The notes: generated from the letters alone by a model not told the origin. A DNA stretch of 64,000 bases from Anthoceros angustus (GCA_010909165.1 MU008165.1:372001-436000); one strand, 5' to 3'; positions 1 through 11,848 are shown, numbered from the stretch's first letter. Program-made: numbers and translations.

Positions 1-2307
1 GTGATCTGGGTGATGTAGGTCGCAGGGAAGGTGCCATTCAAGTTGTTGTTACTGACATCCCTGGACCACGGCGGAAGCTCGTTTCAAGATCAACATGCCA
101 AACTCATGATAGCACAAGAAATAAGCGCACGAAGTCCAGGTCGCACTCACAAAGTTTTCAAAGAAAAAAGTTGTGCGACCCAAGTGGGCAAAGGGCCAGA
201 GAATTGGTTGTCAGATAGGTTCCTGTCAGTTGCAACCAGACACCCAACATCAGTTGGGGCAGTACTCAAACGCAAGCAGCACGCCCTCATCATGATCGCT
301 TGCACAACGATTTCTCAAGCTCCGGGACCCAGTTCCCTTCGCCTGCTGTCATGCAAACTGAGTTGCCAGGGTCACAGGGTCATGGACTACAGGTTTTGAA
401 GAGCTGCCAGGCCTGAAGTGGCTGTCGGAATCGGGCCGCTGAGTCCCTTGCCCGAGAGATCCCTGCAAACATTGGCAACACGTACACAGTCAATTGCTGT
501 CTTGTACAAGTACACTGACATGCCTGCAGGCCAACATGTGCTGGGTAGAACTTCACAAGGCTGTCACTGCATTGTCGGTACAGAGGACTTCATCCCAAGG
601 CACAGGATTGCACGGATCCCCCGTCCACCGACTGTGGTTCAAAGCCAGCTTTAACCCAGCCAGTGCAGTGACTGCAATCAAGCACCCACATAGTTAGTAG
701 AAAAAGCCATGGAAACGACCAAACAGGGGACCTTCTCCAGGAACTCACCATCTTCCGCATTTGTAGGTGATCCCAGTGGGATGATCTGATACACCTCGAC
801 TGCGTTCATAATCGGGGGCAGGTCCGTGTCGGCATCAGGAACCAAAGTGAACACCAGTGAGGGGTCAGTCTCAGGAACAGTGTAGTTCGTTATTCCAAAC
901 TGGCACACATAGAGCGGAGGAAGAGCTGTGACATTGAGAACATTGCCCGGTGGAGGCAAGTAGTTGAAATTCGGCACGAAGTCCATTACACGGCTGCAAA
1001 ACCCCAAACCGGGCATGAGCTGCCAGAAATGTTAATGGCCATGAGGTGAAGAAGAAAACAAAGCAGGGAATGGTCCGAGCTGAAGTCACCTGAGTCCCGA
1101 GGTCCCAGTATTGTTGATCTCGGCAAAGAAAGCAAAGGCATAAACTTGAGGAGAGGGGTTGTTGTAGACCTCCAGAGTGACGGAGTAGTTGAGAAGATTG
1201 GGATCCGTGATGGCTGACTGCATGACAATGGGGGGAGGGTGGTCTGCCTGATAGATCGAATCGTAGACAAGCTGGGTAGGAGAGTTAGGATACCCAGGTG
1301 TAAAAATGCTCGTGTAGGTGTCTCCAGCACTCCTGGCCAAGGGCGGCCATATCCGATCAAAGCTATCAAAGGGATACCTACATGACGCAACACAAAGACT
1401 CCATGTCATGCCAGGGCCGACATTGCTGGGACCTTCATAGGCAGAGAGACAGATAGATATCCAACCTGTACGTGGTCACCTCCTCCCCACAGTTGCGCCG
1501 GACGAGGAGGGCCATGATGTTGCTGTCGTCGCCCAATGTGGCGATATAGTCCTCGCGAGTGACGGGCCTGAGCTCCAGGGTGTTGATAAACGGGTCGCTG
1601 CTGTCGGTGCGGATCAAGCAGACGCTGATGCTGGGCTTGGTAGTGATGAGCAGGACCTCGTACGTGGAGAACGTATTGGGAGTAGTGTCAATGGTGACGT
1701 GCGTCCAGAACGTCTCCTCCACAGCAAGCTGCCGCCATAGCACCAAGCATATCACACACACCGGCCTGTCCAGAAACCAGAAATGCACCGGAATCCAAAG
1801 CCGAATTCCGGGAAACGGAGGCAGCGGTGCCAGTACCTCGAACTTGATCCCGGATGCGGGCACCGAAGTGTAGCCCCCGAAGGAGAACCAGGCTCGCACC
1901 AGGTACTGCGTGTTGGGTGTGGCGAGGATGTCGTAGCAGTTTTTGGTGGGCGATGATGCCGCAGGGAAGTACCGGAGCGTGGTGAGGTCCGACACAACGG
2001 CATCTCCGGTGGACAAGGCCACGCCAGTGGAGATGAGGTTTGCGTCGCTCTGGAACGTGAGATTCGTGTCGGGATTGTGGTACGAGAATCCCGCGGGCGC
2101 GCCGCAGTCGATGTTGATGAATACTGCACACGCGCATTCCGGCATCCAGGTACTGGATATCTAATTCGGAGGCAAATTTCCAGGCAGCTGCAGCGCGCAC
2201 TCACCTGTGTAGATCTGTGCATGCGCAATGCGGTGTAGGCTCTCCAGGAGCACCATCCCCACAACCCATAGCAGGCACATCCTCCGAATTCCAGCGCGGG
2301 ATTCCAT
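1..2307 (-). CDS. Malectin-like domain leucine-rich repeat receptor (probable receptor-like kinase), 5' part only
   Basis: The exons I can assemble are 2205-2307 (signal peptide), 1466-2123, 1090-1425, 749-993, 557-671, 391-462 and 1-60. All are bounded by GT/AG and stay in frame. The first exon encodes a hydrophobic leader ending at AHA|QIYT. An upstream in-frame ATG at 2367 is possible, but the leader fits better from 2307. The next exon opens with FINIDCGAP, the usual start of a plant malectin-like domain, and carries a DRIW segment further on. Exon 557-671 encodes WTGDPCNPVPW, the hallmark linker before the LRRs. Exon 391-462 is exactly 72 nt, phase 2, one LRR (DLSGKGLSGPIP), and the next exon starts another (DVSNNNLNG). 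Transmembrane and kinase parts would lie beyond position 1, so kinase versus kinase-less receptor cannot be decided. In the family this is a plasma-membrane receptor for cell-wall or peptide cues; the ligand here is unknown. Confidence 0.85.
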
Positions 2308-2557
2308 CGCCTGGGACTGGGAGAAGGCCATCGTCACACTGTACAAGAACACCATCTCCAGCCTCATCTGGCTTCAAGCCTCGTCTTGCCTTTGTCCTGA
2401 AGCCCTCCGGCACATGAGGAGAAGGAGCCCCTCCCCGGGCCCCCCCGGTCCGGAGCAGCCTGCTTCCGCATGTCCGAAACACAGCTGTCACGTATTTCAT
2501 ATTCCTCGGACATCAACTATAAATCGTTAATGTAATAAGAGATCTTCGTACGATTCA

Positions 2558-2640
2558 TCACAACCACGACCAGATCAAATCACATTACGACCACGACCAT
2601 ATTAAATCACATTACGACCACGACCAGTTCAAATCACATT
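2558..2640. repeat. Short tandem repeat, about 27 bp, three copies
   Basis: Three consecutive units share a core close to cattacgaccacgacca followed by an AT-rich tail. The last two differ at only a few bases. It lies upstream of the malectin receptor gene and has no coding potential. Confidence 0.7.
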
Positions 2641-3370
2641 ATTGCGATCACAATCACATGTATGTTTATGATCATAATTATATATATATTTACGATCACG
2701 ATTACACATATAATTGAAGCGATTACGCGTGAATGAGGATGGTCGAACACAAAGTTCACAATCTCCACGATTAAGTGAGGACGGTCTTGTGCTCAAGAAC
2801 TCTCTCTTTATACATATATGCATGTGCAAAGATAGGTGATCCTATCTCCAGCATTATGGCTGCCATGAGTTGGAGAACGTTCTTTGGACTGAAAAAACCT
2901 ACTATGGGTTGGAGAATATTTTCTATAGAAACTAGATTGAAAACCTCCTAGTGTTATCTTATATTGTAACTAAGGATTTGAAAAGACCTACTTTTCTTAC
3001 TATCGGGCTGTTGGAAGCATCTTTCATTCATTATTATTGTTAAGTAGGTAGTCTCACGCACTAGAAGAACTCATTTTGTATAGCATAGAGAGATAGAATG
3101 GTCCCAACATGGCACTATTGAAAACCACCGAGCACTACATTGGGCATTGGGAGTAGAAGAATTGGACCAAAAATCTCCTAATGTTTCTACTATGTCGTAT
3201 CTAGGGGTTTGAGAAGATCTATGTACTGTCAGGTTGCAGTTGATGTATTCTAGCTAGGGTATTAAAAAGATTTGTCCACTACTAGATTGTAGTTGATATG
3301 TTCGACACCTGTCATCGGTGTTTTTCCTTTTCCTTTTCCTTTTCTTTTTTCTTTTCCTTCAAGAGGATCA
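2641..3370. other. AT-rich intergenic DNA
   Basis: No gene is recognisable. The sequence is AT-rich with short imperfect duplications (for example around tatgggttggagaa) and ends in a pyrimidine tract of ttttcc units at about 3318-3360, next to a minisatellite. Confidence 0.5.
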
Positions 3371-3790
3371 TGTAGGACAATACCCAAGAATTGCAATGCA
3401 GCGCAATAGCCAAGAGTTGCAGTGCAATAGCCAAGAGTTGCAGTGTAATAGCCAAGAGTTGCAGTGCAAGACTGTAGCCAAGAATTGCAAGGTAGCCAAG
3501 AGTTGCAGTGCAAGACTGTAGCCAAGAATTGCAAGGTAGCCAAGAGTTGTAGGACAGTAGCCAAGAGTTGCAATGCAGGACAATAGCTAATCGTTGTAGG
3601 ACAGTAGCCAAGAGTTGCAGGACAGTAGCCAAGAGTTGTAGGACAGTAGCCAAGAGTTGCAGGACAGTAGCCAAGAGTTGCAGGACGTAGCCAAGAGTTG
3701 CAGGACAGTAGCCAAGAGTTGCAGGACAGTAGCCAAGAGTTGCAGGACATTAGCCAAGAGTTGCAGGACAGTAGCCAAAGATTTGCAAGA
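3371..3790. repeat. Minisatellite, 18-21 bp unit, about 20 copies
   Basis: Units resemble agccaagagttgcaggacagt. The left half uses 18-19 bp variants (ccaagagttgcagtgcaat), and the right half is a more homogeneous 20-21 bp array. Open frames across it encode only monotonous repeats (minus strand ATVLQLL) and are by-products of the array. Confidence 0.9.
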
Positions 3791-3924
3791 TATTCTATGG
3801 ATGTGACTTGCTGTCTTCTTTGAACGTGGAAAGATGGAAATGGAATTGAATATGGCCTAAATCAAGACTTGCACCTTTACGAAAGACTACCACTCGTCTT
3901 CTATCACAAGAGGAGCTTTTCACG

Positions 3925-4095
3925 ACCTTTCGGGTCTTCCTTTTTGACTTCAGGATGACCTTAGGTGCTCCTTTTTTAGGGCCTTGGGTTTCCCTTTGTG
4001 ACATTCGGATGGAGCTTAGTTGCTCCTTTTTGGCCCTTGGCGTTTCTCTCTGTGACTTTTGGGATGGAGCTTAGTTGCACCTTTTTTTTTCCGTG
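3925..4095. repeat. Three imperfect tandem copies of a ~56-bp unit
   Basis: The segments tgactt..ggatg..cttaggtgctcctttttt, gggccttgggtttccc..gatggagcttagttgctcc and ggcccttggcgtttctc..gatggagcttagttgcacc are successive diverged copies. No coding function is apparent. Confidence 0.55.
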
Positions 4096-4198
4096 CCCAA
4101 TGAGTCGCCCTTTGATGTCCTCTGCAGGATGAGCTCTCCCATCATCTTCTCGTACTTTGACGGAACTATATAAGTCTCCCAATTCACTAAATGGCAGG

Positions 4199-4480
4199 CT
4201 ACCCTAAGCATGTGCAACTTATTCCGGCAACAGCTTGATCTCCGCGCGTTTCCATGTCACCACATCCTTTGTTCCCATCTGTCAAAAACCCGGCGAGATC
4301 ATTCGGTTCACAATATTTTGCATATCGAGATATCAGGGCATTCCATGTCACCGCATACCTTGTGGCCATGCTGTCCAAAACCTGGAGTGCATTTTTCAGT
4401 TCGCCACAATTTGCAAACATGTGCTGCACCAGGCAGTTGCCAACAAACAAGTTAGTAGACATGCTACTCTGCACCACATC
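4199..4480 (-). pseudogene. Decayed pentatricopeptide (PPR) gene fragment
   Basis: On the minus strand one short frame reads NLFVGNCLVQHMFANCGEL, then ALQVLDSM and VTWNALISRYA. These are two adjacent PPR motifs of the plant PLS type (compare FVGNTLIDMYSRCGSL in the intact PPR gene at 9.3-11.8 kb). The frame then degenerates, with no start, organelle leader or E domain. I read it as a relic of a retro-copied or tandem PPR gene. Similar antisense PPR relics lie at 42.4-43.5 kb. Confidence 0.65.
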
Positions 4481-5921
4481 ATATTGGGGGAGAGTAGCAT
4501 GCCAATCCGGATCTCTATAATGAGCGACCCAAAGAGCAGCTTGAAATGCAGAAGGACAACTCCTTAGATGAGACTGGCCAGTGAGAGATTTGCATTGAAC
4601 TTGCCGGATTTCAGTAGATACTCAATCTGTGCTGAACAGAGCCTGATTCACAAAACCCAGAGTTATGATGCTTGGTGTAGCACTTTGAGAGATGAACACT
4701 AGCTGGCAAGCAGTGCGCTCTCCATCCCTGCCCTTGGACATACGTGGCTGGAAAACTTGATCCTGCTCACGAGTACTTTCGACTAAGTAAAGACAGGGCA
4801 CTGCCACTACTGATGCTGCACTGCACGTTCCTGGCCTGCAACAGAGCACACAAAGGCCGAACGGCAAAAAATGCATACCTGCGGGCCCTCCCATCATCTA
4901 CAGGCACCATGACCCCATCTGCATATCCAAGGAAACGAGTTTCTCGTCAACCCAAGCTGGGGGGAACATGTTCTGTTTAAACATGTTTAGACTGGCTGGA
5001 AGCATCCTGCGTGCACCTCTCAGGCTCGTGTCTGCCACGACCAGATTCCAGAGCAGATTCCTTGGCCCCCATCTGCAAGGATGCAGCAGCTGCACTGGGC
5101 CTTGGGCCTTCCACATTGCGGCCCTTGGCACCCAACTCAACTCCATGTAAGGCCCTCAGGCTCGCCAGGCTCCTCCTGCAGGGCCATCCCTGCGGCTGCA
5201 TCATCAACCCACAGGACAGCAGCAGCCCAGGCCCACGTCTCCTCATCCGGACGCAGGCTCATCAAAATCATCCAGCTCCTGCCAAGCCCAGCCCGTGCTG
5301 CTGCTGCCAGCCCGCAGCATCCGAGCTACCATCACCGCCATGGGCAGTGCTGCTCATGTCACCACCTGGATCTGAAGCTCCAGCTTGCCTGGACGGATGC
5401 CAGACGGGCAAGCCCAGGGCCAGGGTGAAGGTCCTGGTAGCCGTCCTGGTAGCCGTCCTGGTAGACCCCAAGTCCCCTCAGCCTTGTGCACGAATCCTCC
5501 TCGAAGCTGCAGCCTGCCGCATTCTGTTCACACACATTACACCACCTGCCTGCAGGTGGCAAAGGAATCTTATGCCGCATTAGGAGTGGAGCGATCGTTT
5601 GAGCCTATTTGCAGCATGGCACGGCAGACATGAAGGATTTGCTCATCCAAGCCCTGGTTGGCTGGCTGTGAGAGTAGTCCACATAAGCACATCGTTTTTC
5701 AATTCGCTGTACAGTTCGTGCGGATCTGTACCAGGCTGCCCATCACACAGTCCTATCAGGTGCCCATCAGCTGAAGCTTTGGATCGCGAATCTGTGTTTG
5801 AAGCTGCTCCCAAGCTGGGAGTAGTACCTACAATTGCAAATGCCAGCAGTAGGCACACCAATGTCGCAGAAGTAGATGCAGAGATGCCTTGCTCTTGAAG
5901 CGTATTTCCAGAACAACAAGC
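4481..5921. other. Intergenic DNA without a recognisable gene
   Basis: The section at 5000-5600 is GC-rich and proline/serine-biased in several frames, with a short triplicated gtagccgtcctg unit near 5435-5465. The longest frame (5011-5583, plus) looks like compositional noise: no domain, no splice support and equally open frames on both strands. The last few hundred bases probably hold the LPA1 promoter and 5' leader. Confidence 0.4.
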
Positions 5922-8103
5922 ATGTCGGGGGGATTGTTATCCTGCATCGTCCCTTCTACAGCCGACTGCGGGTGTGTCTGTTTGGCCGTCCGCATCGGTC
6001 CAGTGCTGTGCCGTCCTAGGATTGGCAGAAGCATTTTTGTGGAGAGATTCTCCTCAGAGCAGCAGAGGGGAAGGATACGAACATTGATGCCGGTAAGAGC
6101 GTCTTCCGAGGGAACCACCACCTCCAGTGCCTCCAACGCTCTTCCCCTGGTTCCTGCGTCTGCTGCTGAAGCTGTCAACCTTGGTCTCTCTCTGTTCTCC
6201 AAAGGCAGGGTATAGGTTTGATTAAAGTTGTGCTCTTGGTGGGTTTTCCCTTTCCTCGTTGCATTGCCAGTCGGATTGAAGAGAATGCTGTTGATGGCCA
6301 GGTGGGAGATGCATTGGAGCTGTTCGATGCGGCCTTGTCGATGAATCCTAATTCACAAGAGGCTCAAGCTGCTCTCTACAACAAAGCCTGCTGCCATGCT
6401 TCCAGGCACGTACGTTATGCCATCCCCTGCCGGAGGATCCTAGATTTCTGAATTGTTGCTAACAGGACTGCCAGATGTTGAGTCTTGTTATTCTTCATCA
6501 GAGAGGAGGGTGAGAAGGCCTCGCAGGCCTTGAGGGAGGCTCTAGGGAAGTATGACCTCAAGTTCACCGTGATCCTTAATGATCCGGATATGGCTGCCTT
6601 CAGGGCAATGCCTGAATTTAAAGTTCTACAAGCTGAGGTATGGAGCTATTTCACATTTCATATCATGGCTTTGTCATGTGGAAGGGCTGCAGAAAAAGCA
6701 CTGGCTCAGATGCCAGGTGCAGCAAGGAGTAAGTGAAGTGAGAGGTCGGCTGACGGTCGTCTGCTGACAGGCCAGGAAGGGCGGGGAAGAAGTTGGTGAC
6801 AGCTTGCGAAGGGATCTGAAATTGATCAGTGAAGTGCAGGATCCCTTTCGGGCTGTTCGGAAGTTCTTCTACGTTGCATTTTCCGCAGCAGCAGGGATTT
6901 CCACTCTGTTCACTGCACCCCGTCTTATTCAGGCTATACAGGGTGGAGAAACTGCACCCGACGTGATTGGTCCTCTCCAAAATTTAGCCATCAATCTTGC
7001 GGGTGAGTCGGGCTAGTGTGTGGGGGATGCACATAACAGCTTGAACAGAAAACGGTCACCGTCATGTCAGTCTCTCATGACTTTTGATTCGGCAGGTATA
7101 CTGGTCTTCGGTGGGTTGTTTTACTGGGATGTAAAGAAGGAGGAAGAACAGATGGCAATCATCTCCCGCAATGAAGTTCTTTCTAGGTTACCTTTGCGAT
7201 TGCAATCATCCAAGATAGTAGAATTGGTGCAGCTCCGTGAAAACACAAGACCGGTCAGTTTCCTCAGTGAAAGGATTGCTGTCCAGCAGAACTGTCTTGG
7301 TAAGCTATGTTATGGTGGACTCACCTTCGTTGTTGGTATCAGGTTATTATTGTTGGCACGAAGGAAGTTGTCGACAAGGCTGTGAAACAGGCAGAGAGGT
7401 ATCGGGAAGAGCTTTTGAAAAGGGGAGTCTTGCTGATTCCTTTGATCTGGAACGCTTCCAAAGAGGAAGTAACCAAGAAAAAAGGTTTTGGAGGTCAGCG
7501 CAAGCCTTCAATGAGCCCTGTCTCTGGCCTGGTAGCTACATCCAAATATTTACTGCTCACAGTGTCCAGCAGGGTGGATGTCTAAGATTCCATCTTCTCT
7601 CTGTCATTCAAGAGTGTAAGACGACTGGGCTTGGTGGCATGACCAGGATGATTTTGAAAAAAGGTCACGGGAGATTGCCTCCAAGGCAATCGGTCAGTCT
7701 GAGAAGCGTTTTAAGGCAGATCCTGTGTCGCCTTCCGAATGGGAAAGGTTTGTGGAGTGACCTTGAGCTCCTGCCGTTTGAAGTTCCGACGCAAGGTTGC
7801 TTGCTGATGTTGTCTCTGGCTTCAATTGGTCACGGTTTGCAGTTGGGTCAGGGACCAGCAAGAAGCAGAAGGTGTTAGACCTGGTGAAGATGTGTATATA
7901 GTGCTTCGTCTGGATGGACGCGTTCGCAAATCAGGCAGGGTAAGGAGGAGCAGGATGGTTTTTGTGTTGGTATCGCGTCTCTTCTACCCGTGTACAGGTT
8001 TTCTGACATGTCTTCCTTGCTCCTTCAGGGAATCCCAGACTGGCAAGGGTTGATCGACGAGCTACCTCCTTTGGATGCGCTTTTGAGTAAGCTAGAGAAA
8101 TGA
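5922..8103 (+). CDS. LPA1: LOW PSII ACCUMULATION 1 / REP27-type plastid protein
   Basis: Exons: 5922-6209, 6302-6405 (or 6409), 6502 (or 6506)-6637, 6771-7002, 7096-7253, 7343-7531, 7647-7747, 7843-7939 and 8029-8103, giving 459 codons, close to the about 450 residues of the family. The N-terminus is a Ser/Arg-rich plastid transit peptide. A TPR-like stretch follows (LGLSLFSKGR, ELFDAALSMNP, YNKACCHA). Then come a conserved block (RRDLKLISEVQDPFRAVRKF), two hydrophobic segments (YVAFSAAAGISTLF and ILVFGGLFYW) and the C-terminal signature VRDQQEAEGV..DVYIVLRLDGRVRKSG..IPDW. In other plants and algae LPA1/REP27 sits in thylakoids and helps synthesis or assembly of the PSII D1 protein. The exon 2/3 junction is ambiguous: the family sequence SREEGEK needs a GC donor, while a canonical GT donor four bases later gives SRHEGEK. 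Confidence 0.87.
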
Positions 8104-9286
8104 CCGCCACTGATACCAACGGCTTGAATTGTCAGAGGACCGACAAGTATGGTAGTGCCTTCAGTAGCAGGCGTCAATGAGGAGAGGCCTGCACCAGTTT
8201 ACTGTTTTCAGCATTGGTTGCTGCTGCAATATTAGTCTAAATGATCCACCATTCCGGCCCCAATTTCAGGCGTTGTGCCCTATTCTGTCAATGCTGCTGT
8301 GCCACTGCAACGTCTTCACTGCCACAGTCGATGTACTGTCATCAACAGAATCCTTTGACTAATCCAGTTAACGGACTGTTACCATCCAAGAGGCACAAAT
8401 TCCAACAGACGCATCCCTCCATGAATCCAAACCCTTCTACATCGACTACCTCTTGCTGATTCTGTTCTGTCGACTTTCAGAAAGTTGCTGTTGCTCACCA
8501 TGTCGTCGGACGAGGAGACCAAGGGGAAGAGGAAACCACACCCTCCATGCAGCCACCACATAGCCAACTACACCCTATGTCCAGGTGCCCTCTCCTTGGA
8601 TCGTCCTGCCTGGAAGGACAAAGTCCGATTGGAAAAGCTTGCTCTCCTTCACACCAAAAACTTTCTGTTTGGCGCAAAGAAGAAACTCCCCGGCCAGAAG
8701 TAAGTAGCGGAAAGAAGCGCCTTCCTGGGGAGTCAGGGTAAAACGTAAGAGGTAACCCTAGCCCTAGTCTTCTACTGGAGGTAATCGCTCTTCTCTTTCC
8801 TGCTACACATGTATTGGCGCATAACCGTGTGTGCTAACTCCTGCCATGGTGGCTTGAATCACGCCCGGATGACGGCGAGGTGTAATCTAGCTCAAGCGGG
8901 ATGCTGCGCGAGCGGAATTGTACTAGAAAAATTTCTCTTTGAACTCTGAACTCACGTCCTGAAAATCAACAACAAAAATGTGACGGGCCTTGTGCTGCGA
9001 TTGCGATTCTGTTTGAATGGATCTGAGCTCTGAGCTTGTTCAAGTATGCAATTTTGTGTCCAAGGTTTGAAGAATTTCTTCAGGTCCTCATTTCATCCAC
9101 GTTTGTGCACCCCTGCTACGATTCAGCCATCCTTCATGTTGAGACATGATGCCCCAAGGCTGCCTGAGATTTCCTCTCGCATCCTCCCGCATTTTTCTTC
9201 CTACAATCTGGAAGGATGTGCTTGTTCTTTAAACCTGGGCATGATAAGAAGCGGTCTTTGCGTGTCAGAAGGAAGGCTTGGTTGTC
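8104..9286. other. Intergenic region between LPA1 and the PPR gene
   Basis: It holds the LPA1 3' flank and the presumed promoter and 5' leader of the PPR gene. Short open frames at 8485-8741 overlap on both strands with no domain. I see nothing further. Confidence 0.4.
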
Positions 9287-11848
9287 ATGCTTCTGGCTTG
9301 GGGGTTTGCAACATGTAGCAGCCCCTCCTTGGGGTGGAGGATTGCTTTATCGGGTCCGTGCGTCCAAAACCAAGTCTACAACCACAGAACCCTAGAGTGT
9401 AAGGCGCGTCGATTTGGGCAGTATGATTTGAAGCAGAATTCAGGACTTTCTAGTCCATCTCCGCCGGGCATTGCAGCCAGAACAAGGCTTTGTAAAAATT
9501 GCAGATTACCCACCTCACGCCATTCCTTGACTGGTAGTAAGTCACAGCGCTCGCCAGCAGAATTGGGTCCATGGGAGGACGTTCGGAGCTTATGCCGGGA
9601 AGGACGTCTGCTGGAGGCATTGAATGCTCTGCAGATTGTGGAGCCGCAGGACAGTGTGGCTTCCCTGCAAATCTACGCGTGCCTTATACAAGAGTGCACG
9701 AAAAGGAGGGCCTTGGTTGAGGCCAGACGGGTGCGGGCCTTTCTGGCCAGCAATGGGCTTCTTCTGTCTGAGAGCTATCTGGGGAACTTGGCTGTCGACA
9801 TGCTGGTCAACTGTGGCAGCCTTTCAGATGCTCTGGAGGTCTTATGGCTGTTGCCCGACACCACAGCTCGGTCTTGGACAGCCGTAATCTCAGGGTTTTG
9901 TAAGGGTGGACAAGAACGGGATGCGCTCAGAATGTACAATCTAATGCAGGAGAGGGAGGTGGAGCCCAACAAATTCACCTTTGTCTGTCTACTGAAAGCC
10001 TGTGGATGCCTCGGTGACGTGGAACAAGGCAAAAGGATTCATGCTGATGTTGTGAGATTTGGATGTGAGTCTGATGTGTTTGTGGCCACCGCTTTGCTCG
10101 GGATGTATGCAAAATGTGGTAGCATGGCAGATGCACGCCTTGTGTTTGACACATTGCCTGAGCGTGATGTAGTTTCATGGAACGCTATGATTTCAGGATA
10201 TGCCCAGCAAAATCAGGGTGAGCAGGCTTTGCAGCTGTATGCTCAGATGCAAGTGGCAGGAGAACGGCCAAACGATCGGACGTTTGTCAGCGTGCTGAAA
10301 GCTAGTGCAAGCCTTGCGGCGAAGGAGTTATCCGAGTTGGTGGATGGGCAGCATGTGAAAGTAGGATGTCTGCAAAGGGGGAAGAGGGTTAATTTCGAAG
10401 CTGCTTGTGAGGGCTTTGATTCAAATGTATTTGTTGGTAACACTCTGATTGACATGTATAGTAGATGCGGAAGCTTGGTTGATGCTCAGCAGGTGTTTGA
10501 CACCCTATCTCACCGCACTGTGGTGACATGGAATGCGCTCTTAGCAGGTTATGTCCAGCAAGATCAAACTGACAAGGCACTGCAACTTTTTAGTGAGATG
10601 CAGAGGAAAGGTGTGAAGGCAAACTGTCGATCCTTCGTAAGTGTACTGAAAGCATGTGGAAGCAAGGTAACCACGGATGGCGCCATGGTTGTGAACAAGC
10701 ACTCAGTTAGCATCGGGTGCCTGCAGAAGGGGAAGGCCATCCATTGTGAAATTCTCCAATGTGGCCTTCAGCCCGATGTGTTTCTCGGGGCTACTCTGGT
10801 TGACATGTATGCTAAATGTGGCAGCATGGTGGACGCAGAGCATGTATTTGATCAATTACCTCAGCGTGATATCGTCACTTGGACAGCCATGATTGCAGGT
10901 TACACCGAGCAAGAACAGGGTGAACAGGCACTGAGCCTGTATGCAGACATGCAAAGGCTCGGAGTCCGACCAAACGAAGCGACCTTTCTCAGCATCCTGA
11001 AAGCCACCAGCCAAATCGGAGCACTGAATATATGTTCTCAAATTCACCATGATATCCTTGAAAGTGATGTGAAGTTCACCTCAAGCTTGGCAACCACCCT
11101 TATTCATGCGTACGGCAAGTGTGGAAGCTTGGTGCATGCTCAGGATGTATTTGATGCCTTGCTGCATCATGATGTCTACTGCTGGACTGCATTGATAGCA
11201 GGATACGCACAGCAAGGCGAGGGTTTAAAAAGCTTGCAATGCTTCACGCAGATGCTGCAGTCTGGTGTTGAGCCCGATGGTATCACTTTCTTGTCTGTCT
11301 TGGCAGCATGCAGCCATGCAGGGTTGGTTGAGGAGGGCCTCACCGTGTTTGAGAGTATGAGCAGGGATCATGGCATCACCAAGACGATTGAACATTACGT
11401 GAGTCTGGTCGATCTTCTTGGCCGTGCAGGGCTCTTTGATAAGGTGGGGGAAATACTTTCACAAATGCCTTTCAAGCCCAATATGGCTTTTTGGTTATCT
11501 CTGCTTGGTGCATGTCAAAAACACAACAACGTAGATCTTGGAAGGCGCGCATTTGAGGGCGCCGTACAGTTGGAATCAACACTAGGTGCACCATATGTAA
11601 TGATGACAAGCATTTATGTCCAGGCTCATATGTTGGACGATGCATGCAAGATAGAGCATATGAGACGAACTGCATCTCCGTGGAAGGTTCCTGGGTTGAG
11701 CTGGGTAGAGCACGATGATGCAATTCATGTATTTGTTGCTGGAGATTCAAATCATTCTGGAATTCAACACGTACAGTCAAAACTGGTTGATCTCAGCCGA
11801 TTGCTGGGTATGAAGGCATCGGATTCCAGCATGGGGATGAGGCTGTGA
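9287..11848 (+). CDS. PLS-class pentatricopeptide repeat protein, E subgroup, no DYW domain
   Basis: A single uninterrupted frame of 853 codons from ATG 9287. The Arg/Ser-rich N-terminal ~60 residues fit an organelle-targeting peptide. From about residue 130 onward come successive PPR motifs of P, L and S type with recurring VATALLGMYAKCGSM, VVSWNAMISGYAQ and NDRTFVSVLKA blocks. Two L motifs carry extra 20-30 residue inserts ending in VGCLQRGK and IGCLQKGK. The tail has E motifs (GLSWVEHDDAIHVFVAGDSNHS) and stops about 25 residues later, so the DYW deaminase is absent. The family binds organellar RNA; E-class members usually specify C-to-U editing sites with a DYW partner in trans. The target RNA cannot be told here. 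Lack of introns is typical of this expanded family. Confidence 0.93.
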   Translation: MLLAWGFATCSSPSLGWRIALSGPCVQNQVYNHRTLECKARRFGQYDLKQNSGLSSPSPPGIAARTRLCKNCRLPTSRHSLTGSKSQRSPAELGPWEDVRSLCREGRLLEALNALQIVEPQDSVASLQIYACLIQECTKRRALVEARRVRAFLASNGLLLSESYLGNLAVDMLVNCGSLSDALEVLWLLPDTTARSWTAVISGFCKGGQERDALRMYNLMQEREVEPNKFTFVCLLKACGCLGDVEQGKRIHADVVRFGCESDVFVATALLGMYAKCGSMADARLVFDTLPERDVVSWNAMISGYAQQNQGEQALQLYAQMQVAGERPNDRTFVSVLKASASLAAKELSELVDGQHVKVGCLQRGKRVNFEAACEGFDSNVFVGNTLIDMYSRCGSLVDAQQVFDTLSHRTVVTWNALLAGYVQQDQTDKALQLFSEMQRKGVKANCRSFVSVLKACGSKVTTDGAMVVNKHSVSIGCLQKGKAIHCEILQCGLQPDVFLGATLVDMYAKCGSMVDAEHVFDQLPQRDIVTWTAMIAGYTEQEQGEQALSLYADMQRLGVRPNEATFLSILKATSQIGALNICSQIHHDILESDVKFTSSLATTLIHAYGKCGSLVHAQDVFDALLHHDVYCWTALIAGYAQQGEGLKSLQCFTQMLQSGVEPDGITFLSVLAACSHAGLVEEGLTVFESMSRDHGITKTIEHYVSLVDLLGRAGLFDKVGEILSQMPFKPNMAFWLSLLGACQKHNNVDLGRRAFEGAVQLESTLGAPYVMMTSIYVQAHMLDDACKIEHMRRTASPWKVPGLSWVEHDDAIHVFVAGDSNHSGIQHVQSKLVDLSRLLGMKASDSSMGMRL

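Noticed and set aside
3262-3778. Repetitive minus-strand frames of 60-160 codons
   Set aside because: Products of the minisatellite array only.
5011-5583. 190-codon plus-strand frame
   Set aside because: Proline/alanine-rich, several other frames equally open, no splice or domain support.
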